From Bradyrhizobium sp. Tv2a-2 (lineage in GTDB: Bacteria > Pseudomonadota > Alphaproteobacteria > Rhizobiales > Xanthobacteraceae): 64,000 nucleotides of DNA. Of this stretch, positions 25,959 to 35,403 are shown piece after piece. The DNA lies in the NCBI RefSeq assembly GCF_000472425.1, contig NZ_AXAI01000004.1:248001-312000 (forward strand), in the 5' to 3' direction. Position 1 is the stretch's first letter; each line of letters opens with the position of its first letter. A program made the position numbers and the translations under genes. The notes below the pieces were generated by a model, which saw nothing but the letters and a program-made list of their open reading frames with translations, did no database searches and was not told the DNA's origin.

Positions 25959-27005
25959 ATGACCAGGGCGACACGACATAGGCTCAGCGAGGCAGCCCGC
26001 CCGGTCCGAGGCCGCGTGCGCGTGGTTGCCCTGGTTGCGTCGGTTTGCTGCGCCCTCATCGGCTCCTCTGCGCCCATCAACGCCGCTGAGCTGACGCTCG
26101 AGCGGGTCAACGCGGCGGAGTTTTCCGGCAAGCAGCCAGCGGTGCACGATATCTCGCCGCTCGCAGTGCGGCTCCAGGTGCTGCTGGCGCGGGCTCGTTT
26201 TTCACCCGGCGAGATCGACGGCAAGTTCGGCGACAATGCCAGAAAGGCGCTGCGAGCCTATGCCGCCGCGCAGCAGCTTGGCGGCGGCGACCAGCTGACG
26301 CCGGAGATCTGGCAGAAGCTTACGGCCGATAGCCGCGCCGTGCTCTCGACCTATCAGGTCACGACCAAGGATGTCGCCGGGCCCTTCCTGGCAAAGCTGC
26401 CACACAGGATGGAGGAGATGAAACGTCTCGGCCGGCTGGCCTATACGAGCCCACACGAAGAGCTGGCCGAGAAATTCCACATGAGCGAGGACTTGTTGGC
26501 AGCGCTTAATCCGGGACGGCAATTTCGCCGGGCTGGCGCTACCATCGTCGTGACCGACGCGGCGGTGGCAAACGGGCCTGGCAAAGCGGATCACATCGAG
26601 GTCGACAAGATCAGCCAAACCGTGAAGGTATTCGGCGCCTCCAACCAGCTCATCGACTTCTATCCGGCAACCGTGGGCAGCGAGGAAAAGCCCTCGCCGA
26701 TTGGCACCCTGCAAGTCACGAGCATCGATCGTGACCCGACCTACCGCTACAATCCCGCCTATCACTTCAAGGGCGTCCACGCGAGATCGCCCTTCATCAT
26801 CAGGCCTGGGCCGAACAATCCGGTCGGTACGGTCTGGATCAGCCTTTCAGCCGAGGGTTATGGCATTCATGGCACACCCAATCCCGGCAAGGTCAGCAAA
26901 GCGGCCTCGCACGGTTGCGTCCGCCTGACCAACTGGGATGCGCAACAACTGGCTATGGAGGTGAGCAAGGGCATCCCCGTCACCTTCGTCGGCAAGTCAG
27001 GCTGA
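25959..27005 (+). CDS. L,D-transpeptidase with peptidoglycan-binding domain
   Basis: 348 residues. The N-terminal segment VVALVASVCCALIGSSAPINA is a signal sequence after a basic stretch. LAVRLQVLLARARFSPGEIDGKFGDNARKALRAYAAAQQL (about 68-107) is a PG_binding_1 domain. The C-terminal YkuD domain holds HGTPNPGKVSKAASHGCVRL, with catalytic Cys320 and His318. Such enzymes make 3-3 crosslinks in peptidoglycan or attach outer-membrane proteins to it. A central KLPHRMEEMKRLGRLAYTSPHEELAEKFHMSEDLLAALNPG segment resembles a LysM-like spacer. Confidence 0.93.
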   Translation: MTRATRHRLSEAARPVRGRVRVVALVASVCCALIGSSAPINAAELTLERVNAAEFSGKQPAVHDISPLAVRLQVLLARARFSPGEIDGKFGDNARKALRAYAAAQQLGGGDQLTPEIWQKLTADSRAVLSTYQVTTKDVAGPFLAKLPHRMEEMKRLGRLAYTSPHEELAEKFHMSEDLLAALNPGRQFRRAGATIVVTDAAVANGPGKADHIEVDKISQTVKVFGASNQLIDFYPATVGSEEKPSPIGTLQVTSIDRDPTYRYNPAYHFKGVHARSPFIIRPGPNNPVGTVWISLSAEGYGIHGTPNPGKVSKAASHGCVRLTNWDAQQLAMEVSKGIPVTFVGKSG

Positions 27006-27020
27006 TGCTCGCGGGCGGGC

Positions 27021-27278
27021 CTACTGCCCGGACCAGCGTGTCGCTTCGACATTTTGCGTCGGCTGATCGTTCAGGCAGCGCCGGCCAGCCGCGATCTCGG
27101 CATCAGTCGCGCCATGGCTGCGCGCCCACATTTCAGCGGCCGACGCCGAATATTTCGCGACGTAGTAGCGAACCACCGAGCAGGACACGCGCTGCACGAT
27201 ACCCGGATGATGTCCGGCCAGCGCGGTGGACGAAAGAGAAAAAGTCAGCGCGATCGCGCCGACGGCACGCGTCAACAT
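27021..27278 (-). CDS. Small secreted hypothetical protein
   Basis: 85 residues. A signal peptide (LTRAVGAIALTFSLSSTALA) is followed by GHHPGIVQRVSCSVVRYYVAKYSASAAEMWARSHGATDAEIAAGRRCL. The two mature cysteines could form a disulfide. The compact sequence YYVAKYSASAAEMWARSHGA looks conserved rather than random, and I believe similar proteins occur in Bradyrhizobium, without a known role. It is convergent with the L,D-transpeptidase gene, 15 bp apart. Confidence 0.7.
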   Translation of the reverse strand: MLTRAVGAIALTFSLSSTALAGHHPGIVQRVSCSVVRYYVAKYSASAAEMWARSHGATDAEIAAGRRCLNDQPTQNVEATRWSGQ

Positions 27279-27489
27279 AACGCCCCCTGAATCTACCCCA
27301 CCAGCAGAGAATCAGACTCGCTCAAGCGCGGCAAATTAAACCTGCGCCTAAGCACCGAATTCCCCACTGTCCACGAGCCGACTGTTTCATCCTTGCATCA
27401 CTGCCGGCTGCAGGCTTCACGGCGCTGGCGTCGCGAGTTGGAACCAATCGGCCGCGTCGGGCCTTTCCATTTTTGTGTGGAGGTTTGCG

Positions 27490-27765
27490 ATGGAGATCCA
27501 CGGCGAGGTCGCCAGTGAGCTCCGCGGCGACGGCATGATCATCATCGAAGGGCGCGACGTGGCGCTGGTCCCCTATTCACTGATTCTGGCCAGCGAACCG
27601 GGGCGCGTGGTCGCGGAAGGCTCGATCTGCGGACCGGAACCTCTGCTGCGGCGGGTGAAGAAAGCGAAAGCCGTCAAACTCGCGCTCGAAGACGGTCCCA
27701 TCGTCACCCTGCGCTGCGGGGGCGGCCAGCGCGGCACACGATGGGTCAAGGTGCTGAAAGGCTGA
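27490..27765 (+). CDS. Hypothetical protein
   Basis: 91 residues, no signal peptide or membrane segment. The N-terminal MEIHGEVASELRGDGMIIIEGRDVALVPYSLIL and the repeated hydrophobic-charged pattern suggest a small beta-rich domain. GGAGG lies six bases before the ATG at 27490, strong support for translation. A basic stretch LLRRVKKAKAVKLAL lies in the middle. I recognise no family. The neighbouring hpnN lies 212 bp downstream on the same strand. Confidence 0.65.
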   Translation: MEIHGEVASELRGDGMIIIEGRDVALVPYSLILASEPGRVVAEGSICGPEPLLRRVKKAKAVKLALEDGPIVTLRCGGGQRGTRWVKVLKG

Positions 27766-27943
27766 GCGCAATCGGCGCGCGGATGTCGTCCAGGTCAGTT
27801 TCGAAACCGGACCACGCCTCACGCGCTGCAAAGCCGGGCCGCTGCGGAACTTCGTTCTCGCAGCGGCTTTGGTTCGAGTGCTCGCGGAAAAGAGATAGAC
27901 GTCGTAGCGCGGACCAGGGAACTGCCGCAGCCCCATGAGGCTT

Positions 27944-27966
27944 GTCCGGAAAAGCATTATCCGGAC
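27944..27966. promoter_or_regulatory. Inverted repeat before hpnN
   Basis: GTCCGGA-aaagcatta-TCCGGAC is a perfect 7-bp-arm inverted repeat ending 11 bp before the chosen hpnN start. It could be an operator or a small hairpin controlling translation. No regulator gene is adjacent. Confidence 0.4.
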
Positions 27967-27977
27967 GCGTCTCCATT

Positions 27978-30593
27978 ATGAATATGAACAAGGCCATTGT
28001 CGGCATTGTGGACGTCTGTGTGCGCCACTGGCGGGCCGTCATCGCGGCCGGGGTCATCCTGCTGCTTGGAACGACGGTCTACGATGTCGTTCGCTTCTCC
28101 ATCAACACTGATATCGAGACGCTCGTCTCGTCGAAATTGCCCTGGCACCAACGGCAGGTGCAGCTGACGCAAGCCTTTCCGCAAAAGGGCATCACCGCCG
28201 TTGTGACGGCACCGACGCCGGAAAACGCCGCGATTGCCACCAGCGCCCTCGCCGAAAAGCTGGCCAAGAATCCCGACCTTTATCGCGAGGTCACGCAGCC
28301 CTACAGCGGCGATTTCTTCGACCGCAACGGATTGCTGTACGGCTCCTTGTCCGACGTCAGGACCACGGCCGAGGGGCTGAGCCGTGCGCAACCCTTTCTG
28401 GCGGAGCTGGCAGCCGATCCAAGCCTGCGCGGCGTCGCCAATGTGCTCGCCTCCGCGGCGGACGGCGTTCATGACGGTCGACTCAAGCTGGAGCAGCTGG
28501 CGTGGCCGCTCTCGCTCGCCAGGACGACCCTGACCGATGTGCTCGCCGGCAGGCCTGCATTCTTTTCCTGGCAGGAGCTGTTGGAGGGCCATGCGTTGCC
28601 GGCCAGCCAGTTGAGGCATTTTGTCGAGGTCGCCCCCAGGCTTGACTTCAGCGCGCTGCAGCCGGGGCGCGCGGCGACCGACGGTATCCACAGGACAGCG
28701 GCCGATCTCAAGACGCCGGGAGTCGATGTTCGCCTGACCGGCCAGGTGCCTATGAACGATGATCAGTTCTCCGTGATTCGATACAGCGCGCTGCGCGACA
28801 CGCTGACGGCCACGCTCGGCGTGCTGATCGTCCTGTGGCTCGCACTGCGCTCGTTCAAGCTGATTGCCGCAGTGTTCTTCAGCCTCATTGTCGGCTTGGC
28901 TGCGACCGCCGCGCTGGGCCTTGTGATGGTCGGGTCCTTCAATCTGATCTCGATTGCGTTCTTTGTGCTGTTCGTCGGGCTTGGCGTCGACTTCGGGATT
29001 CAATTCAGTGTACGTTACCGCACCGAGCGGCATGAGCTGGGCAGCCTGCGACATGCGCTCTGCAGCGCGGCCCACAAGGCCGGAAAGCCGCTGTCGCTGG
29101 CGGCGGCTGCGACTTCCGTTGGCTTTTTCGCCTTCCTGCCGACGAGCTACCGAGGTCTTTCCGAACTTGGTCTGATTGCCGGATGCGGCATGCTGATCGC
29201 CTTTCTTTGCAGCATCACGCTGGTGCCGGCCATGCTGACTGCGCTCAATCCGCCGGGGGAGCCCGCTGCGGTCGGCTTTAAGGTCCTCGCCCCCGTTGAC
29301 GACTTCCTGCAACGCCATCGCATCGCCGTGATCGCAGGCACGTTCCTCGCGGTGCTGGCCGGCGCTCCGCTGCTGTTCCATCTGAGCTTCGATTTCAACC
29401 CGATCGACCTGCAGAATCCGAATTCGCCGTCTGTCGTGACATATCGACAATTGCAGTCCGAGCCCGAGACCAGCGGCAATGACGCGGAGGTGCTGGCGCC
29501 GTCACTCGAGCAGGCCGATCAAATCGCCAAACGCCTGGCCTCGGTTCCCGAGGTCAAGCGGGCGCTGACATTGACGAATTTCATACCAGGCGATCAAGAC
29601 CAGAAGATCGCGGCGCTGCACGCGGCCGCGCAGGCGCTCGGTCCGGCATTGCACCCGCGGCGACGAGCTGACGCCCCGAGCGATCAGGACGATGTGGCAG
29701 CCATTCGGCACGCCGCAGACGCGCTCGATCGGGCTGCGGCCGGCGCAACAGGGAGCGCGGCCGACGATGCGCGAGAGCTGGCCGCCTTGCTCAAGCAGCT
29801 TGCGAACTCCAATTCCGATACCCGCGCCCGAGCCGCCAGTGCGATCCTGTCGCCCCTGCATTACGATCTGGCGCGCCTTGACAAGAGCCTCGATCCGCAA
29901 ACGATCACGCTGCAGAATCTGCCGGCAAATCTGGTGCGCGACTGGATGCTGTCCGACGGGCGCGCGCGGGTGCAGGCACTGCCGAAGGGCGATCCCAACG
30001 ATCTCACCGTGCTGCGCGATTTCGCCATTGCCGTCCTTCATGCCGAGCCTTCGGCGGCGGGTGCTGCGGTCAGCTACTATGAGTCCGCGCAAACCGTCAC
30101 GAGAGCCTTCATTGAAGCGGGCATCCTGGCGCTCATTGCCATCGCAATCCTGCTCTTCATCGCACTGCGGCGAACGATCGATGTTCTCCTTACGCTCATC
30201 CCGCTGCTGCTTGCGGGCGCGGTGACGCTGGAAATTTCTGTCCTATGGGGACTTCCGCTCAATTTTGCCAATATCGTCGCACTCCCGCTGCTGCTTGGCG
30301 TGGGTGTTGCTTTCAAGATCTATTACATAATGGCCTGGCGCGCCGGCAAAACCGGGCTGTTGCAGTCGACCCTTACGCGCGCGGTGATCTTCAGTGCCAT
30401 GACCAATGCGGTGGCATTCGGCAGCATGTGGGTATCGAACTATCCGGGCATGTCGAGCATGGGCAAGATGATGGCGCTCGCCCTCCTCTGCACGATGGCA
30501 GCGGCCGTATTGTTCCAGCCGGTGCTGATGGGCAAGCCCAGGCAGGTCCAGCACCACGAGGAGATGAGATCCCTGGCCGACGCCGCCGAATAA
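27978..30593 (+). CDS. hpnN: Hopanoid transporter of the RND/MMPL family
   Basis: About 871 residues with the internally doubled RND topology: one N-terminal helix, a large periplasmic domain, a bundle of helices around 280-430 (TLTATLGVLIVLWLALRSF, FVLFVGLGVDFGIQFSVRYRTE), a second periplasmic domain and a second bundle (ALIAIAILLFIALRRTIDVLLTLIPLLLAGAVTL, NIVALPLLLGVGVAFKIYYIMAWR). This fits HpnN, which carries hopanoids to the outer membrane. The HpnN call rests on size, order and pattern; other MMPL lipid exporters are possible. ATG codons at 27978 and 27984 are candidate starts. No other hopanoid gene is nearby. Confidence 0.82.
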   Translation: MNMNKAIVGIVDVCVRHWRAVIAAGVILLLGTTVYDVVRFSINTDIETLVSSKLPWHQRQVQLTQAFPQKGITAVVTAPTPENAAIATSALAEKLAKNPDLYREVTQPYSGDFFDRNGLLYGSLSDVRTTAEGLSRAQPFLAELAADPSLRGVANVLASAADGVHDGRLKLEQLAWPLSLARTTLTDVLAGRPAFFSWQELLEGHALPASQLRHFVEVAPRLDFSALQPGRAATDGIHRTAADLKTPGVDVRLTGQVPMNDDQFSVIRYSALRDTLTATLGVLIVLWLALRSFKLIAAVFFSLIVGLAATAALGLVMVGSFNLISIAFFVLFVGLGVDFGIQFSVRYRTERHELGSLRHALCSAAHKAGKPLSLAAAATSVGFFAFLPTSYRGLSELGLIAGCGMLIAFLCSITLVPAMLTALNPPGEPAAVGFKVLAPVDDFLQRHRIAVIAGTFLAVLAGAPLLFHLSFDFNPIDLQNPNSPSVVTYRQLQSEPETSGNDAEVLAPSLEQADQIAKRLASVPEVKRALTLTNFIPGDQDQKIAALHAAAQALGPALHPRRRADAPSDQDDVAAIRHAADALDRAAAGATGSAADDARELAALLKQLANSNSDTRARAASAILSPLHYDLARLDKSLDPQTITLQNLPANLVRDWMLSDGRARVQALPKGDPNDLTVLRDFAIAVLHAEPSAAGAAVSYYESAQTVTRAFIEAGILALIAIAILLFIALRRTIDVLLTLIPLLLAGAVTLEISVLWGLPLNFANIVALPLLLGVGVAFKIYYIMAWRAGKTGLLQSTLTRAVIFSAMTNAVAFGSMWVSNYPGMSSMGKMMALALLCTMAAAVLFQPVLMGKPRQVQHHEEMRSLADAAE

Positions 30594-30673
30594 GACGAGA
30601 GGTCTTCATCAGTGGCGCAAGGGCGCGGCAGCGTGATCAGCTTCACATCGACCGCGCCGCGAGGCCCGTCGTG

Positions 30674-31024
30674 TCAGCTCAAGCTTCCCGGCAGGAAGCA
30701 TCGAATGGAGATTCCGAGCGAGCTCTTCACCGGCCACACCATGGTACGGCCTGCACGATTGGGCTCGGTGATGACGGCATCGTCAGGCACCACGATCCAC
30801 TCGCCCTCGAGGCGAACCCGATAATGTCCATCCTTCGAATCCCAGTCCGGATCGGACACGGCAAATCCGTCGGCATCCGAACAGCACAGTCCCCTGCTGC
30901 TCCGCAGACTGTCGAACCAGGGCTTGAGGGGCGAGTTTGCGTATCGGCCATCGTCCCGTGCCGTAACAAGCCCGGCAGGCAGAAGAGCCAAAGTGACGAA
31001 CAGGACCAAGCGGCTTTTCGTCAT
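30674..31024 (-). CDS. Small secreted hypothetical protein
   Basis: 116 residues. A signal peptide (TKSRLVLFVTLALLPAGLVTA) precedes a mature domain with WFDSLRSSRGLCCSDADGFAVSDPDWDSKDGHYRVRLEGEWIVVPDDAVI and a terminal cysteine. The adjacent Cys-Cys and the SRGLCCSDADG motif resemble conserved secreted proteins of unknown function in Bradyrhizobium. The frame continues 14 codons upstream to a GTG, but the ATG at 31022-31024 gives a normal signal peptide. It is convergent with hpnN, 80 bp apart. Confidence 0.7.
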   Translation of the reverse strand: MTKSRLVLFVTLALLPAGLVTARDDGRYANSPLKPWFDSLRSSRGLCCSDADGFAVSDPDWDSKDGHYRVRLEGEWIVVPDDAVITEPNRAGRTMVWPVKSSLGISIRCFLPGSLS

Positions 31025-31603
31025 GACTTCGATCGCTTGTTGGAACCAACCAACCCGACAGCCCACAAGGCAAGCATGTTAAGGATAAATGGTTCCGACC
31101 AAGCAGACCGCCACGGCTTGTCGCCTCAAGCTCCCGCAATCGTGACTTCAACGGTGTCGGCGGTAGCTGATCTGAGCCGCCGAGCGGCCTTAGCCGTGTG
31201 TTTCCCTCGGCCGCAGAACAGCGATCGGGCTAGCTGGGCCGTTAGCACATGAACGCGCCGGGCGAACGGCCCGTCAGAGTCCGCTGTGCCCTGGTGGCCG
31301 ACGTATTGCTGCATAGCAGCAAAGCGACGCGATGGATCAAGAGCTGACTCCTGCACCGCAACGAGACGAGGCGCCCTCGGACGCAGAGGTCTCTCCGGGG
31401 CAGGCGTCGTGAGTTCGCATCTCGCTGAATCCAATTTGGCCGGCGAGCAGCCGAGACAGGTTTCGTCGTGTATGTGGAATAGGTCATCCGACAAATTTCG
31501 CACTCGATCGCCGTGGCGCTGTGATTCAGCACCCCAGGATCGGCCGCGGCCAAAAATTGCTCCCGTTCTCGGCCCGTGGGCGCAAGGATTGCATGTGTCC
31601 TTC
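31025..31603. other. 579-bp region without a supported gene
   Basis: Short frames exist on both strands but none has a recognisable family, a good ribosome binding site or consistent codon use. The region marks the start of the sparser, more mixed stretch that runs to the tRNA-Pro gene. It probably contains decayed sequence. Confidence 0.5.
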
Positions 31604-32746
31604 TCAGGCAGCGAAAATCAAGCGTGTGCCCGTGTAGGAACGCAGGAGCTTGTTCGGTATCTCGGCCTTTGCCATGTCGTAGAACGGCTCACCAGTGCAG
31701 TGCAGTGGAATGATGTAGTCGATGTCCATATTCTTGAGCGCTGTGATCGTGTCGCGCACATAATCTTCCTTATAGGGCGCGAGGTGGAAGCCGCCGATCA
31801 CCGCATGAACCTTGTTGACGCCCGAGGCCGCTTGGGCCTGTTTGATTGCGTTGATCACCCCGCGATGACTGCAAGAGGTCAATACGATCAATCCACGGCC
31901 CCTTAGATTGAACGCAGTGGCAATCTCGTGCCGGAACTGATCCGGTATAACAGCACTTGTGCGTTCGTCCTCCGGAAGCTTGTCGCCATAGCATCCAATG
32001 CCGTGGTCCACGCCAATCTTCATGGCGCTGGGGGACAGCAGCTTCTCAAAGCTCGTCTGGCCGATGTGCCCGGTAGTGAAGCCGTGATCGGCGACCAGTG
32101 CGGGTCCTTCTGCATAGGTCACCGCAACATTGGCATCTTCGAGTGCTTTGCGATCCAAGGCTCCGAAGTCGCCACGCACCGGCGGAGCCGTCCATTCGCG
32201 CGAGCAGAATACCTCCTCGCCGCCGATGTAAATCGGTAGTTTGGCTTTCAGCTTGCCACTGTTTTGCTTCAGGAAGCCGGCGAGACCGCCAAAATGATCG
32301 TAGTGACCGTGGCTTAAGACAAGGGCATCAAGCGCAGCCGGATCGATGCCTACGAGATTGGCGTTGTTTACCAGCGCATCCGGTGTGAAGCCGAAATCCA
32401 TCAGAACATTTCGTGTCTCGGTGCCGCGTCGCGTCTCGATGTGCATCGACAGACCAAATTCACTGATCAGCGTTTTACCGGGCGGCTTGCCGGCACCGAT
32501 GCCCCAGCCGAAGTGTTCGATCTCGACATCAGCATTCTTTCGGCTCGGCGCCACCGCGAATTGATAGCTGTCGACCACGACGCGCACTGCCGCGCGATCT
32601 ATCTCGGGAACCTTGCCGGCGATCGTTTCCGCGCGTACCGGCTTCGCGCTGCCGATCAACGACGCCACAACGGCGCCGAACAGAGCTGCCCCGCCGCCAC
32701 ACACCACGTCGCGCCGATCAATTGCGTTACACTGGCAAATTAACAT
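31604..32746 (-). CDS. Exported MBL-fold metallo-hydrolase
   Basis: 380 residues. The N-terminus AIDRRDVVCGGGAALFGAVVASLIG has a twin-arginine-like motif before a hydrophobic stretch, fitting Tat export of a folded metalloprotein. The MBL fold shows ISEFGLSMHIETRR, VLMDFGFTPDALVNN, VLSHGHYDHFGGL (HxHxDH), SCSHRGVINAIKQAQ and GGFHLAPY. The pattern is close to the dihydropteroate-synthase-like phosphate MBL subgroup, not classical beta-lactamases. GGAGG lies eight bases before the ATG. The substrate is unknown. Confidence 0.87.
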   Translation of the reverse strand: MLICQCNAIDRRDVVCGGGAALFGAVVASLIGSAKPVRAETIAGKVPEIDRAAVRVVVDSYQFAVAPSRKNADVEIEHFGWGIGAGKPPGKTLISEFGLSMHIETRRGTETRNVLMDFGFTPDALVNNANLVGIDPAALDALVLSHGHYDHFGGLAGFLKQNSGKLKAKLPIYIGGEEVFCSREWTAPPVRGDFGALDRKALEDANVAVTYAEGPALVADHGFTTGHIGQTSFEKLLSPSAMKIGVDHGIGCYGDKLPEDERTSAVIPDQFRHEIATAFNLRGRGLIVLTSCSHRGVINAIKQAQAASGVNKVHAVIGGFHLAPYKEDYVRDTITALKNMDIDYIIPLHCTGEPFYDMAKAEIPNKLLRSYTGTRLIFAA

Positions 32747-33149
32747 AATCCAATCCTCCCTTGGCGCGCCCTTTGCTACCGCAGGGCGCCGCGCGGAAAC
32801 GCACTCCAACCAGGGCGGAGGCGTTGGGGTGCCGAACACACCAACGTCTGGCAGCCCGCACACCGAGGATTTGACGCATGCTATCCCGCACTGGATGCCG
32901 TGGCGAGTCTCGAGTCTCGTTCGGCACGGGCGAGGCAGAGCGCACCTTCGACGGCAAGATAGAACCGCGCGGTGCGCTCGCCGATCCGGGATGCAAGGGG
33001 AGTGCTTGGTCCGGCTCGGGTCAGACCCGGAAGAACTCAGGTTAGCTTATCGAGTCTGCTTCACCCCGCAAGAGCTGGCATCTAGCGGACATGCAGCGGC
33101 AGCCGCTCGGGACGGCCAACAGCGGACTTATGCGCCGCGGCAAAAAAAG
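32747..33149. other. 403-bp region without a supported gene
   Basis: It lies between the MBL-hydrolase start and the end of the substrate-binding-protein gene. Frames on both strands lack family signatures. The left end holds the ribosome binding site and probably the promoter of the MBL gene. Confidence 0.5.
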
Positions 33150-34121
33150 CTACTCGATCACCTCGTCGGCACGGGCAAGCAGCGTGGGCGCGATAGTGAG
33201 GCCGAGCGATTTCGCTGTTTTCAAATTCACAGCCAATTCGAACGTTTGCGGTGCCTGAACCGGCAGGTCGGCAGGTTTGGTGCCGCGCAAGATACGGTCG
33301 ACATATTCGGTCGTCTGCAGGAGAGCGGCAGCAAGAACGATCCCGTAGGTGATAAGTGCGCCAGCGGAGGCGTGTGTCGCGGAAGCGAAGATCGTTGGCA
33401 GCGAGTGTGAAGTTGCCTGCTGGATGATGAGGTCGCTATGAACCTCAGTAACAGGGTGTGGCAGTGCAATGACGCCCCCGTTGTGATTTGCAGCGAAGTC
33501 CGCGATGGCACGCTCGATCTCTACCGCATTGTGAACGCCGGCTGGTACGATCTCGACCTGCAGGGACCCGGCCACCGCCTCGATGCTTCGCGAGAACTCC
33601 TTGTGCGCGGTTGTCTCTGGATGCATCAAGACGAGGACGCTTTTCATCGCCGGCACCGCTTCTCTCAATAGCTCGAGCCATTTGCCTCCCATTGCTGGCT
33701 CGAAGTTGGTGAAGCCGGTGATGTTTCCACCGGGATGGGCCAAACTCTCGACGAAGCCGCTTCCGACCGGATCAGCCACAAAAACAAATACGACTGGAAC
33801 GCCTCCGCTGAGCGGCTTCAGGATCGCAAGCGCCGGGTTGCTGGACGCGACAATCACGTCGGGATGCATCGCCAGCAATTCACTGGCCTGTTCGCGCATT
33901 GTCCCCATATCGCCTTGCCAGGCGCGGACTTGAATACGCAGGTTACGATCTTCTGACCAGCCAAGCTGTGCAAGCCGCTGCTTGTAACGAAACAGTCCGT
34001 CATTGAGTTGCGACGGGGACCACCAGAGCCCGATGGTGCGAATCGCAGCTTCAGCCCGAGTGCGCGGCGGCCATGCAGCAACGACCGTACTCAACCCCAG
34101 AACAAACGCTCGCCGCTCCAT
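33150..34121 (-). CDS. ABC transporter substrate-binding protein (ABC_sub_bind family)
   Basis: 323 residues of the TrpX/DUF534 periplasmic-binding family. The signal region MERRAFVLGLSTVVAAWPPRTRA is followed by IGLWWSPSQLNDGLFRYKQRLAQLGWSEDRNLRIQVRAWQGD, ASELLAMHPDVIVASSNPALAIL, VPVVFVFVADPVGSGFVESLAHPGGNITGFTNFEPAMGGKWLELL, and the end NLKTAKSLGLTIAPTLLARADEVIE. The ATG at 34119-34121 follows a frame open 68 codons further but begins the homology. No permease or ATPase gene lies beside it, so it is an orphan component. Two short fragments of the same gene end lie near 40.5 and 41.3 kb. Confidence 0.88.
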   Translation of the reverse strand: MERRAFVLGLSTVVAAWPPRTRAEAAIRTIGLWWSPSQLNDGLFRYKQRLAQLGWSEDRNLRIQVRAWQGDMGTMREQASELLAMHPDVIVASSNPALAILKPLSGGVPVVFVFVADPVGSGFVESLAHPGGNITGFTNFEPAMGGKWLELLREAVPAMKSVLVLMHPETTAHKEFSRSIEAVAGSLQVEIVPAGVHNAVEIERAIADFAANHNGGVIALPHPVTEVHSDLIIQQATSHSLPTIFASATHASAGALITYGIVLAAALLQTTEYVDRILRGTKPADLPVQAPQTFELAVNLKTAKSLGLTIAPTLLARADEVIE

Positions 34122-34240
34122 CTTGGCCTCGCGATCGGACCGACAAGGTAATCCTATTCCACGACAGTCCCCTGACACAGCGGAATAGCCGACATCCCCA
34201 AACCCTGCTTGGGCCGTGAGCGGACAAGCAAATAGACCGA

Positions 34241-35266
34241 TCAAATGCCAAGCAAACTCTGGTAGGCGAACAGAGCCGGCGCTCCGCCAGTATGAATGAA
34301 AACAACATCCGTGTCCGGCTGCCATCGCCTCGCCCGAACAAGCGCGATCAGGCCAGCCAATCCCTTCCCGGAGTAGACCGGGTCTACGAGCAAGGCTTCG
34401 AGCGCTCCCGCAAGCTTGATGGCCTCGATAGTTGCTGCATGCGGCACGCCGTAAGCCGGACCAGCGTGCCCGGCGACGACCTCGACATCGTCCTCGTCGA
34501 AATCGGTGCTTATCAAATCGGCTGCCGCTCTTGCGTAGGCGATGACGTCAGAACGTACGCGCTCGGGTTCGGCGTCGATGTCGATACCGATGATCCGCGT
34601 CTCAGGCATCGCAACCGATGCCCCGACGACAAGACCGGCCTGTGTTCCCGCGCTACCGGTGCAATGTACGATCGCAGCGGGGCGCATGCCGAGTCCCCGC
34701 GACTGCTCCGCGATCTCCACAATTGTCGACGCGTAGGCAATCGCGCCGAGTGGATTGGAAACACCGTACGGCACGAAGTATGGCCGACGACCTTCTGCCC
34801 TGAGCCGGTTTCCCAGTTCCTCAATCGCAGCATTACGATTTCCTGTCCACGGCACATCATGGAGATGCGCGCCGAACAATCGATTGAGCAGCGCATTTCC
34901 CGAAGTTTCGTACTCAGGGGTCGGCGGAGCTACACGACCGTGGTAGACAGCAAGATGGCACTCCATCCCGAGCTTGGCTGCCGCGGCAGCGACCTGGCGC
35001 TGACTATTGGACTGGACGACGCCACCGGAGACCAGCACATCAGCCCTGGATGCCACGGCGTCGTGAAGCACGTAATCGAGCTTTCGCAGCTTGTTGCCAC
35101 CAAAGCCAAGACCTGTCGCGTCCTCGCGCTTGACCCATAGGCGTGGCCCACCCAAATACGCGGTCAGTCGCCTCATTGCCTCAAGAGGTGTGGGCAGGCT
35201 CGCGAGCCCCATGCGCGGAAACACCGACAGCTTGGAGGTTAGAGCCGATGCGTCTCCCGTCGTCAT
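34241..35266 (-). CDS. D-cysteine desulfhydrase / ACC deaminase-family PLP enzyme
   Basis: 341 residues of the PLP fold-type II group. RMGLASLPTPLEAMRRLTAYLGGPRLWVKREDATGLGFGGNKLRKLDY includes the PLP lysine in GGNKLRKL. VSGGVVQSNSQRQVAAAAAKLGMECHL and HCTGSAGTQAGLVVGA (phosphate-binding loop) follow; VFIHTGGAPALFAYQ is the C-terminal signature. Members include D-cysteine desulfhydrase, L-cysteate sulfo-lyase and ACC deaminase; the overall pattern favours the first two. It lies 119 bp upstream of the substrate-binding-protein gene on the same strand and may be co-transcribed. Confidence 0.88.
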   Translation of the reverse strand: MTTGDASALTSKLSVFPRMGLASLPTPLEAMRRLTAYLGGPRLWVKREDATGLGFGGNKLRKLDYVLHDAVASRADVLVSGGVVQSNSQRQVAAAAAKLGMECHLAVYHGRVAPPTPEYETSGNALLNRLFGAHLHDVPWTGNRNAAIEELGNRLRAEGRRPYFVPYGVSNPLGAIAYASTIVEIAEQSRGLGMRPAAIVHCTGSAGTQAGLVVGASVAMPETRIIGIDIDAEPERVRSDVIAYARAAADLISTDFDEDDVEVVAGHAGPAYGVPHAATIEAIKLAGALEALLVDPVYSGKGLAGLIALVRARRWQPDTDVVFIHTGGAPALFAYQSLLGI

Positions 35267-35403
35267 GTCGTCGAGAGTACAGAGCCTGCCGACTTCCGCA
35301 AGAGGGCAAAAGAGCCGTTCTGGCTGTCGGCCGACTACCCCAATGAGCAGACGTTTCTAGTGTCCGACGGTACGGGCAAGCACAAAATTGAGCCAGCAGC
35401 ATC

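Noticed and set aside
31242..31553. 103-codon minus-strand frame
   Set aside because: No family signature, no ribosome binding site and mixed codon use; treated as non-coding.
32613..33410. 265-codon plus-strand frame
   Set aside because: It overlaps the ends of the MBL and substrate-binding genes on the other strand and shows no recognisable domain.
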